From contig CM049316.1 of assembly GCA_026874595.1 (NCBI GenBank), forward strand, positions 310,001 to 374,000: a DNA stretch of 64,000 bases. Direction: 5' to 3'. Shown here in pieces: positions 47,874 through 59,700 of this stretch (the first letter of the stretch is position 1; the number at the start of each line of letters is the position of its first letter). The notes under the pieces are model-generated. The model saw only the letters and a program-made list of their open reading frames with translations. It was not told the DNA's origin and did not search any database. The DNA comes from Sipunculus nudus. Taxonomy: Eukaryota; Annelida; Sipuncula; Golfingiida; Sipunculidae. The position numbers were made by a program, and so were the translations under genes.

Positions 47874-49640
47874 ATTAAAGAGAATCTGCATTTCAACTTA
47901 AATATTCAACATAAGCTAAAGTTGAATATCAGATTCAACTTACTTATTCAACATAATAAGTTGACAACTTAAGTATTCAACATTAGCTAAGTTGATTTTC
48001 AGATTAAACTTAAGGTGAACTCATTTTCATCTTAACTTTGAAAAAAGTAATTTAATTATACAACATAATATTCAGATTCAACTTTAGTGTTCAACATAAG
48101 CTTAAGTTGAGAGTCAACAGAATAATTTAACAACTAAAGTTGACACGGAACATAAGAAGTTGACAATTTAAGTATTCAACATAAGCTTAAGTTGAAATTC
48201 ATGTCTACTTAGGCTTATGTTGAATGATTAAGTTGAATCTGATTTTCAACTTAAGCTTACGTCGAATATTTTAGTTGAAATGCAGATTCTCTTTAATTAT
48301 TCAACATAATCTAAAGTTGAATATCAGATTCAACTTATTTATTCAACATAATAAGTTGACAACTTAAGTATTCAACATTAGCTAAGTTGATATTCAGATC
48401 AAACTTAAGGTGAACTCATTTTGATCTTAACATTGAAATAGGGAACTGAATTATTCAAGATAATATTCAGATTCAACTTTAGTATTCAACATAAGCTTAA
48501 GTTGAAAGTCAACAGAATAAATTGACAACTTAAGTTGATTTGCAACATAATAAGTTGACAATTTAAGTATTCAACATAAGGTTAAGTTGATATTCATGTC
48601 TACTTAGGCTTATGTTGAATGATTAAGTTGAATCTGATTTTCAACTTAAGCTTACGTTGAATGCTTAAGTTGAAATGCAAATTCTCTTTAATTATTCAAC
48701 ATAAGCTAAAGTTGAATATCAGATTCAACTTATTTATTCAACATAATACGTTGACAACTTAAGTATTCAACATTAGCTAAGTTGATTTTCAGATTAAACT
48801 TAAGGTGAACTCATTTTTATCTTAACATTGAAAAAAGTAATTTAATTATACAACATAATATTCAGATTCAATTTTAGTGTTCAACATAAGCTTAAGTTGA
48901 GAGTCAACAGAATAATTTGACAACTAAAGTTGACATGGAACATAAGAAGTTGACAATTTAAGTATTCAACATAAGCTTAAGTTGATATTCATGTCTACTT
49001 AGGCTTATGTTGAATGATTAAGTTCAATCTGATTTTCAACTTAAGCTTACGTCGAATACTTTAGTAGAAATGCAGATTCTCAATAATTATTCAACATAAG
49101 CTAAAGTTGAATATCAGATTTAACTTATTTATTCAACATAATAAGTTGACAACTTAAGTATTCAACATAAGCTTAAGTTGATATTCATGTCAACTTAGGC
49201 TTATGTTGAATGATTAAGTTAAATCTGATTTTCAACTTAAGCTTACGTCGAATTCTTTAGTAGAAATGCAGATTCTCATTAATTATTCAACATAAGCTAA
49301 AGTTGAATATCAGATTCAACTCATATATTCAACATAATAAGTTGACAACTTAAGTATTCAACATAAGCTTAAGTTGATATTCATGTCAACTTAGGCTTAT
49401 GTTGAATGATTAAGTTAAATCTGATTTTCAACTTAAGCTTACGTCGAATTCTTTAGTAGAAATGCAGATTCTCATTAATTATTCAACATAAGCTAAAGTT
49501 GAATATCAGATTCAACTCATATATTCAACATAATAAGTTGACAACTTAAGTATTCAACATAAGCTTAAGTTGATATTCATGTCAACTTAGGCTTATTTTG
49601 AATAATTAAGTTGAATCTGATTTTTATCTTAATTATTCAA
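47874..49640 (+). repeat. AAGTTGAA satellite: 395-bp units then 196-bp units
   Basis: The marker CATGTC(T/A)ACTTAGG occurs at 48200, 48595, 48990, 49186, 49382 and 49578, giving spacings of 395, 395, 196, 196 and 196. The short unit lacks the half with AACTCATTTTCATCTTAAC and CAACAGAATAATTT. Each unit is full of inverted AACTTAAGCTTAAGTT-type words. Confidence 0.9.
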
Positions 49641-49718
49641 CATAAGGTTAAGTTGACATTCATATTCAACTTAAGGTAAAACTGAGATCTGGGGTCGACA
49701 AAGACAATAACATTAACA

Positions 49719-49907
49719 TTCAACTTAAGCTTAAGTTGAAAAATTCCTTTTTCCAACTTAAGGTTAAGTGGATATTCAGATTCAACTTAAGGTGGACTGA
49801 TCTCTTATCTTGACCCGATGGACATGGACTGACCAACCCGATTTAAAAGATCAGATATGAGGTCATAATGGCAATAACGTTCACATTCAACTTAAGCTTA
49901 AGTTGAA
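49719..49907. repeat. Two perfect 22-bp palindromes centred on AAGCTT
   Basis: Identical 22-base palindromes at 49719-49740 and 49886-49907, with arms TTCAACTTAAG / CTTAAGTTGAA. They lie at the end of the palindrome-rich satellite. Confidence 0.85.
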
Positions 49908-49909
49908 AA

Positions 49910-51060
49910 TTACAACTAGGGTTGTAACCGTTGGGGTTATATAAAGCTAGGGTTATTTTTAAAAAAGAGCGCCAATTCTTGAAAGTCGTTAAAAAGCTAG
50001 AGAAACGATATTAAAAGTGTACAAACGCTCGAAATAATTGAAACTCACTTTGTTTCAACGAACAGTGGAAATAAGAAACGTTAATACATTTATATAAAGT
50101 CGAAATTTAAAGTTAAATTCATAAAAAATTTTTTTTTTTTCAAATTTTAAATTATGCTAATAACTTTTCAAATAAATGTGGAAAAGGCAATTTTTCGGAA
50201 GGGTTTGTTCAGAAATTACAAGCCAGTTAGACTTTGCAAAAGAAAAAAAAGGAAATATGCGATTTTGCAGAATTTGGGAACAAATTTCAATTTGAAAAAC
50301 TTAAAATTAAAATTTTTTATTATTTTTAATTCTAATTTAAATTTTCTATTTCATGGTCTCAGACGCTGATATAAATCGATAGCAAACGACAGTCAACAAA
50401 AAATATGAGTTTTTCTGTGTTTTTACTGTGTTTTTTAACGCTTGGTATCATTCAGGGTTAGCCTTAAGTTGAAATTTGAACTTTTGGTCCTTAATTTTTA
50501 AAATTCATTTTCTCTAAAAGTTTTAAAGTTAAAATTTTTTTTTCTTTTCCAAAATATAAATTTTCTTGATTTTGAAAAATATCCTGAGTTTAAAGATCGA
50601 AGCTTAAAAAATAATAAAGTTACATGCAAATTAAAAAAAAGTACCATCTCAGCTCAATTTGCCACTGATTCAAAGGTCAAGGGGGGTGGGAAGCTTGATT
50701 AAGAAGAAGACCTTATTGATTAACAGTTAATAATAATTAAGACCAAAAAACGTGAGTAATTAACCATTTTACTTTAACGTGAAACCATTTTTGTTAGATA
50801 TTTGTTAGATTGCATCATTATAAAAGTGCTTTTGACCAATGGTCAAGTGACCACTGACCAGTGGTCAGTTATGTCTAACCCTTACAATAATTTTCGTTTT
50901 TTCAAAATTAAAAAAAAAAAAAAAAGCGGTTAGACAAGTTTTTACTAGAATAATATACAATAGCATGCAAATAAAAAAATGCCAAAAAAAACGGATCTAA
51001 ACGACTGAAATATAAAGAAATGGTTAATGTTTATGTGATTTTTAAGTTTGAGGACCCTAG
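49910..51060. other. AT-rich spacer before telomeric array 3
   Basis: No gene recognised; the 71-codon frame at 50154-50369 has no domain. TGACCAGTGGTCA near 50856 is shared with the spacer left of array 2. Confidence 0.5.
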
Positions 51061-51126
51061 TTAGGGTTAGGGTTAGGGTTAGGGTTAGGGTTAGGGTTAG
51101 GGTTAGGGTTAGGGTTAGGGTTAGGG
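51061..51126 (+). repeat. Interstitial telomeric repeat array 3 (TTAGGG)
   Basis: Eleven perfect TTAGGG units, plus orientation, joined to the same GGGCTATGGTC sequence as array 2. Confidence 0.95.
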
Positions 51127-52031
51127 CTATGGTCTTAGACTTAAGGTAAGTTGAAAACTTGTTATTTTGGTCCTATTTTCAACTTATCAAGTGTAATTTT
51201 CGACTTAATTTCGAGCATTTTTTAGGTTGAAATTACATTCGACTTAATTTCGATTTGGTCCTTCAGTTTCAACTTAGGAGTCAACTTAACCTTTTAAAGT
51301 TTATTCAACTTATGCCTAAGTTGATTCAGACGTCAAGTTTTATCTGTCCATTTCTTGTGAGAGCACTCTAGGACGTGGTGCCCCCTGGCTCTTGAACGTG
51401 TACTTAGTAATTTTTGGTATCTTTACAGTGTTATGGTCCTAAACTTAGACTTTTAGGGTCCTAAACTTACAGCGTTATGGTCCTAAACTTAATTTTTTTT
51501 GTATATATATTAGGTAAATGGCAACCTTTCAAGCGTCCAAGTTAGCATAGTAATGCGGCCTTTCCTTCTGGATGTGAAATAAATTAAAGCGCATATATCA
51601 TAGGTGAAAAAAACAATTTTAAACAGTACCTTTTCACACAAGGTTAAATGCGGTCTTACTTTAAAATGTTGTATTGAATGGTAAATGGGAATTATTGGCA
51701 ATATTTCAAGCGTCCAAGTAGTCATAATAATGCGGCCTTTCCTTCTGAATATGAGAAAAATAAAAGCGCATATCATATTTGAAAAAAAAAACATTTTAAA
51801 CAGTAACTTATCCTGAAAGGTTGAATACGATCTTAAGTTGAAAGCTGTATTGAACGGTAAATGGTAATATTGTCTAGACATGTCTGGCTGTTGAACGTGT
51901 ACTTACCAATTTTTTTTGTTTCTTTGAGGTGTTATGGTCCTATTAAAGATATATAAATATATTTACATAAATATATATACATATATATACATATATATAC
52001 ATATATACATATATATATGTCACTGTAGGAC

Positions 52032-52045
52032 GTGGCGCCCCCTGG
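52032..52045 (-). promoter_or_regulatory. CTCF-like core, unit copy 2
   Basis: GTGGCGCCCCCTGG, counterpart of 33622. Confidence 0.35.
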
Positions 52046-52609
52046 CTGTTGAACGTATACTTGGTAATTTTTGGTATCTTTACAGTGTTATGGTACTAAA
52101 CTTACAATGTTATGGTCCTAAACTTAGATTGTTATGGTCATGAACTTAAGCTTTTTTGGGTTATATATGAGGTAAATGGCAACATTTCAAGCGTACAGAG
52201 TGGTCATAGTAATGAGGACTTTCCTTCTGGATATGAAAAAAATAAAAGCGCATATATCATATGTGAAAAAACGATTTCAAACAGGATCTTTTCCCGTAAG
52301 GTTGAACAGTCTGAAGTTGAAAAGCTGTATTGAATGGTAAATGGCAAATAAATGGCAATTTTTCAAGCGTCGACGTGGTCAGAGTAATGCGGCCTTTCCT
52401 TCTGGATATAAGAAAAATAAAAGCGCATATATAAAGTGTTAAAAAACAAATTTAAACAGTATGAGGTTAAATACGGTCTTAAGTTGAAAAGGTGTATTGA
52501 ACAGTGAATGGTATTATTGTCCAGACATGTCTCGCTGTTGAAAGTGTACTTGCCGATTTTTTGTATATTTACAGTGTTATGGTCCTAAACTTACAATGTT
52601 ATTGTCCTA

Positions 52610-53008
52610 TAAAATAAATATACATATATACATATATATATACATATATACATTTATACATATATACATATTTTCGTATATACATATATACATATATGCA
52701 TATATGCGCATATAAATATATACATTTATACATATATACATATATACATTTATACATATATACATATATACATATATACATATATACATATATACATATA
52801 TACATATATACATATATACATATATACATATATACATATATACATATATACATATATGCATATATGCATATATACATATATACATATATACATATATGCA
52901 TATATACATATATACATATATACATATATACATATATACATACATACATATATAAATATATACATATATACATACATACACATATACATATATACATATA
53001 CAGATATA
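52610..53008 (+). repeat. 8-bp microsatellite array (TACATATA)n, unit copy 2
   Basis: Counterpart of 34200-34590, longer by a single 8-base unit, which moves the copy-to-copy offset from 18410 to 18418. Confidence 0.95.
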
Positions 53009-53024
53009 TATGTCACTCTAGGAC

Positions 53025-53038
53025 GTGGCGCCCCCTGG
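53025..53038 (-). promoter_or_regulatory. CTCF-like core, unit copy 2
   Basis: GTGGCGCCCCCTGG, counterpart of 34607. Confidence 0.35.
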
Positions 53039-53922
53039 CTGATGAACCTGTACTTCCTAATTTTTGTATCTTAACAGTGTTATGGTCCTAAACTTACAGT
53101 GTTATGTTCCATAGAGAAGTGTATCTCTGATATCAACAATTGCACCTGGACTTTGAGTTAAATTATACTATGTAGCATGGGAAAATTTAACGGTTCACAT
53201 TTGAGATCAAAATTACTTATATACTAATATTGGCAATACTGACAATGTTTACGTACTCAGAAAATGCCTTATTGCCTATAATTTCACCAAAATACCTTTT
53301 TTATCGAAGGCATTGTACTTATATTTGTACTTATATTCTTAAACAAATGCACATAAATAAGTGCATCTATGATACCAGCAATTATTACTGGATTTTTAGT
53401 AAAAGTGTACAATATTGGCATTGGTAAATTTAACGGTTCACATTTGAGACCAAAATAACCTATCTGTAACACCGACAATATTCAAATACTGAAATAACTT
53501 ATTGTTAATACCGACTATAATCAAATTCCAAAATAAATTATCAGTAATACTGTCAATATACAAATACTTAAAAAACTTATCGTTGTTGCCACCTATAATA
53601 AAAAATAACGAAATAACTTATGGCCAATACTAGTAAAAAGGAGAAATAACTTATATATATATATATAAATATATATCCACATGTATATATATGCACAGAT
53701 ATAAACATGGTCGTACCAGTAAATATATAAATATATATATATTATATATATGTATTTCTATATATATATATATCCATTCATACATATATATATATGTGAT
53801 TTACATTATTAACGCGACTGGTACAATGTTGCCATGTAAAAATTTAACATTTCTTATTTGAGACCAAAATAACTTATCGATAATACCAATAATATTAAAA
53901 AACTGAAATCATTTTTTGTTAA

Positions 53923-54250
53923 GAGACAGATGATCAGCTAAAAGCTTGGTGTCTGAGCACATTTGTAAAATTGGAAAAAGCTCGTAAGTTACAGTGTGTC
54001 AAGTTTTCTGATGAAACGAGGCGGTACGTGGTCTGGAAAACAGTTCGGAAGTTGGGATCGTTTCTAGCCCAAGATATAGTTAATCAATTGGTGCAGTCTT
54101 GGAAAATAATATGGGAAGAACAACATCAAACAGCCTTCGAAATATTCGAACGATGTTCTTCTGCCCCTGTATTAGCTTTTCCTGACTTTTCCAAACCATT
54201 CATTTTACATGCTGATGCCAGTACTGAATATACGACCAGTGTTACATACA
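53923..54250 (+). pseudogene. Ty3/gypsy pol fragment, unit copy 2
   Basis: Same fragment as at 35505-35832, with the same predicted peptide and the same loss into a TA microsatellite. Confidence 0.8.
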
Positions 54251-54462
54251 TATATATATATATATATTTCTGTGTGTGTATTCGTATGTAAAGTAATATA
54301 TAATCTTGTAATATAAAGTAATATATAATCTGTGTATGTGTGTGACAGAGAGAGAGTCAGAGAGAGTGTGTGTGTGTGCTCATATATCTAAATGTAGTGT
54401 GACTGGGATGGACATGTGAGGGTGACTGTGCTCTCTATGTATGTGTATATGCATCAGAGATG

Positions 54463-55691
54463 TAAGTCTGATATCGGAGTTCAGCGCTATATAATTGCTA
54501 TTAATTATTATTATTTTTTTTATTATAGTGACACCGGTAGAGTTTAATGATATATTATTAATAAATGTCAAATCTTTCTTCATACACGAAATATGTATGT
54601 TTGAACAGACTGCTTCTGGTAAACCAATAGGAGATATATAGAGAGATAGATATATAGAGATAGAAATATACAGATAGAGAAAGAGAGACAGATATAAAGA
54701 GAAACAGAGATGGATATATCGATATATCGATATATCGATATAGAGATATATCGATATATCGATATAGAGATATATAGATATAGATACATAGGTTCACAGA
54801 CATATAGATATATAGATATCTAGAAAGATATATAGATATAAGCTAAACAGATATACATATATATATATATATATATATCGATAAAAAGATATATATATAT
54901 ATAGATCTATATATATATATAGAGAGAGAGAGATGTAGAGATAGATATATAAAGATATAGATATGTAGATATATAGAGATAGAGATATAGAGATATATAG
55001 ATATATAGAAATGTAGAGATAAATATATAAATATATATTTATTACATTTTAACGGGACCGGTATCTTTTCATTTATGTATTTGTTATATGTAATTACTGG
55101 GACCAGTATGAACATAGCTAAGTTCATCTAATTAAGTTGAATTTGAAATGTCAACTTAAACTTGAGTTGAATAATTAAGTTGAATCTGAATTTCAACTTA
55201 AGCTTATGTTGAATAATCTATTCTTTTAAGGGAATTTCCTTATATTTGGCTCTGTCCAATTGGGTATATTTACAGTGGTATTGTCTTAAACTTACAGTGT
55301 TATGTTCCATAGATAAATACATCTTTGATATCAGCAATTGTACCTGAACTTTCAGTAAAAGTATACTATGTCGGCATGGGAAAATTTAACGGTTCACATT
55401 TGAGACCAAAATCACTTATCGGTAATACCGATAATATTCAATATTCATTATGCACATAGCTAAATTCATCTCATTAATTTGAATCTCAATTTCAACTTAA
55501 ACATAAGTTAAGTTGAATACTTAAGTTGTCAACTTATTATGTTGAATAAATAAGTTGAATCTGATATTCAACTTAAGCTTATGTTGAATAATTAAATTAA
55601 CTATTCTTTATAAAGATTTTCCTTGTATTTGGCCCAGCTGATTTTTTGCATCTTACAGTGTTATGGTCCTAAACTTAGAGTGTTATGGTCC

Positions 55692-55728
<37 letters not shown>

Positions 55729-56305
55729 CATATATATACATATATATGTATAACATGTTTAACAGGAGCGGTATTTTTACATTTATGTATTATTTTATGT
55801 GCTTTCTTTGACCAGTATCCACATAGTTCATCTAGTTAAGTTGAATTTGAATATCAACTTAACCTTAGGTTGAATAATTGAGTTGAATCTCAATTCAACT
55901 TAATATTAAGTTGAAAACTTAAGTTGAATCTAATTTATCAACTGAAGCTTATGTTGAACAATTAAGTTAAATCTTATTTTCAACTTCAGCTGATACTGGT
56001 ATCTTTACATTTATATTATGTTAGCATGGAAAATTTAACAGTTCCTATTTCAGAATGAAATAACTTACCCGTATCACGGACAATAATCAACTGCCAAAAT
56101 AACCTATCGGTAATACTATCAATATTCAAATAACAAAATGACTTATCTGTAATACCGACAATAATCAAAGGACAAAAAAACTTATCGATAATACCGACAA
56201 AGATTAAGTTCTAAAATAACTGATCAGTAATACTTCATATATTCAAATACAGAAATAACTTATGTTTATATTTTGACACACACACACAAACACACACACA
56301 CACAC

Positions 56306-56359
<54 letters not shown>

Positions 56360-56732
56360 AGATATAAACATACTGGTGTCAGTAAAAATATTTATATATA
56401 TATATAAATATATTTTCTCATATGCCTTTATATGTATTATATTTTTTAACGGTACCAGTATTTTTACATTTATGTATTATTTTATGTGCTGTCTTTGACC
56501 TGTATCCACATAGCTAAGTTCATCTAATTAAGTTGAATTTGAAAGTCAACTTAACTTTAAGTTGAATAATTAAGTAGAATTTTAATTTCAACTTAAACTT
56601 AAGTTGAATAATTAAATTGAATCTCAATTTCAGCTTAAGCTTATGTTGAATAATCAAATTAACTCTTCTTTGTGATTTTCCTCATATTTGTTCCACCCGA
56701 TTTTTGGTATCATTACAGTGTTATGGTCATAC
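54463..56732 (+). repeat. Block E copy 1 of the second unit
   Basis: Counterpart of 36045-38304. The CA/TA microsatellite near 56280-56355 is longer than in the first unit and shifts the offset to 18428. Confidence 0.85.
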
Positions 56733-59700
56733 TATGTCGGCATGGACAAATTTAACGGTTCACATTTCAGACCAAAAGAACTCATCGTCACTACCGACAT
56801 TATTCAAATACCCAAATAACTTGTCGGTAATACGGACAATGTCAAGTACCTAAAAAATGCTTTATTGCCTGGAATTTAGCCAAAATAATTATTCTTTCGA
56901 AGCCATTTTATTTATATTTGGCCCAATAAACATAATCTTAAATGAAAAAGGCCTGTTTTCAACATGAAAAACATGAGAGATGGACACAGATCTGAAACTC
57001 CTGCATTCCATATGCTAATATCATTTGAAATGTATCACCTATAATCATTCTTAAGGAAATGCACATAGATAAGTGCATCTTTGATATCAGCAATTGTACC
57101 TTGATTTTGAGAAAAAGTATACTATGTTGGCATGGGAAATTAAACGGTTCACATTCAAGACCAAAAGAACTTATCGACACTACCGACATTATTCAAATAC
57201 CCAAATAACTTGTCAGTAATACCGGCAATGTCAATACTTACAAAATGCTTTATTGCCTGGAATTTAGCCAAAATAACTATTCTTTCGAAGCCATTTTATT
57301 TATATTTGGCCCAATAAACATAATCTTGAATTAAAAAGGCCTGTTTTCAACATGAAAAAAATGAGAGATGGACACAGATCTGAAACTCCTGCATTCCCCA
57401 TGCTAATAACATTAGAAATGTATCACCTATAATCATTCTTAAGGAAATGCACATAGATAAGTGCATCTTTGATATCAGCAATTGTACCTTGATTTTGAGT
57501 AAAACTATATTATATCGGCATGAGAAAATTAAACGGTTCACATTCAAGGCCAAAATAAATTTTAGACACTACGACATTATTCAAATACCTGAATAACTTA
57601 TCGGCAATACCGACAATGTTCAAGTACTCAGAAAATAACTTATTGCCAGGAATTTGACCAAAATAACTAATCTTTTTTTAGTCATTGTACTTATATTTGG
57701 CCCAATAAACATAATCTTGAATGAAAAAGGTCTGTTTTCAACATGAAAAACCTGAGAGATGGACATAGATTTGAAACTGCTGCATTCCCCATTGATATCA
57801 GCAATGATACCTAATTTTGAGTAAAAGTATACTATGTCAGCATGGACAAATTTAACGGTTCACATTTCAGACCAAAAGATCTTATCGACACTACCAACAT
57901 TATTCAAATACCCAAATAACTTGTCGGTAATACCAACAATGTTCAAGTACTGAGAAAATAACTTATTGCCTGGAATTTAAACAAAATTACTAATCTTTTT
58001 TAGTCATTTTACTTATATTTGGCCCAATAAACATAATCTTCAATTAAAAAGACCTGTTTTTAAGAAGAAAAACATGAGAGACGGACACTGTTTAGGAAAT
58101 GCTGCTTTCCCCATGCATATATCATTTGAAATGTATCACCTGTAATCATTCCCAAGTAAATGCACATAGATATGTGCATCTTTAATAACAGCAATTGTAC
58201 CAGGATTTTGAGTAAAATAGTACTGTGTCGGCATAGGAAAATTAAACATTTTTACATTCAAGACCAAAATAAATTATCGACACTACGACATTATTCAAAT
58301 ACCTGAATAACTTATCGGCAGTACCGACAATGTTCAAGTACTCAGAAAATAACTAATTGCCTGGAATTTGAAAAAACTTACTAATCTTTTTTTGTCATTG
58401 TGCTTACATTTGGCCCAATAAAGATAATTTTGAATGAATAAGGCCTGTTTTCAACATGAAAAACATGAGAGATGGACACAGATCTGAAACTCCTGCCTTC
58501 CCCATGCTAATAACATTTGAAATGTAGCACATATAATCATTCTTAAGGAAATACACATAGATAAGTGCATCTTTGATATCAGCAATTGTACCTTGATTTT
58601 GAGTAAAAGTATACTATGTCGGCATTGGAAATTAACCGGTTCACATTCAAGACCAAAATAAATTTTTGACACTACCAACATTATTCAGATACCTGAATAA
58701 TTTATCAGCTACACCGACAATGTTCAAGTACTCAGAAAATAACTTATTGCCAGGAATTTGAACAAAAGTACTAATCTTTTTTAGTCATTGTACTTATATT
58801 TGGCCAAATAAACATAATCTTGAATAAAAAAAGGTCTGTTTTCAACATGAAAAACCTGAGAGATGGACATAGATTTGAAACTGCTCCATTCCCCATTGAT
58901 ATCAGCAATGATACCTAGATTTTGAGTAAAAGTATACTATGTTGGCATGGACAAATTTAACGGTTCACATTTCAGACCAAAAGAACTTATCGACACTACC
59001 GACATTATTCAAATACATAAATAACTTGTCGGTAATACCGACAATGTCAAGTACTTACAAAATGCTTTATTGCCTAGAATTTAGCCAGTATAACTATTCT
59101 TTCGAAGCCATTTTATTTATATTTGGCCCAATAAACATAATCTTGAATTAAAAAGGCCTGTTTTCAACATGAAAAAACATGAGAGATGGACACAGATCTG
59201 AAACTCCTGCATTCCCCATGCTAATAACATTTGAAATGTATCACCTGTAATCATTCTTAAGTAATTGCACATAGATAAGTGCATCTTTGATATCAGCAAT
59301 TGTACCTTGATTTTGAGTAAAAGTATATTATGTCGGCATAGGAAAATTAAACATTTTTACATTCAAGACCAAAATAAATTATCGACACTACGACATTATT
59401 CAAATACCTGAATAACTTATCGGCAGTACCGACAATGTTCAAGTACTCAGAAAATAACTAATTGCCTGGAATTTGAAAAAACTTACTAATCTTTTTTTGT
59501 CATTGTGCTTACATTTGGCCCAATAAAGATAATTTTGAATGAATAAGGCCTGTTTTCAACATGAAAAACATGAGAGATGGACACAGATCTGAAACTCCTG
59601 CCTTCCCCATGCTAATAACATTTGAAATGTAGCACATATAATCATTCTTAAGGAAATACACATAGATAAGTGCATCTTTGATATCAGCAATTGTACCTTG

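Larger units (their letters stand above)
32717..51126 (+). repeat. 18.4-kb tandem unit, copy 1
   Basis: Starts after a TTAGGG array with GGGCTATGGTCTTAGACTTA and ends with the next TTAGGG array, after which the same sequence restarts at 51127. The offset is 18410 bases at the left and 18428 further right; the changes are length differences in microsatellites. Confidence 0.95.

Noticed and set aside
32717-51126. CRISPR-like or prokaryotic interpretation of the regular repeats
   Set aside because: Units are 8 to 1100 bp, contiguous without unique spacers, in DNA with TTAGGG arrays and animal LINEs.
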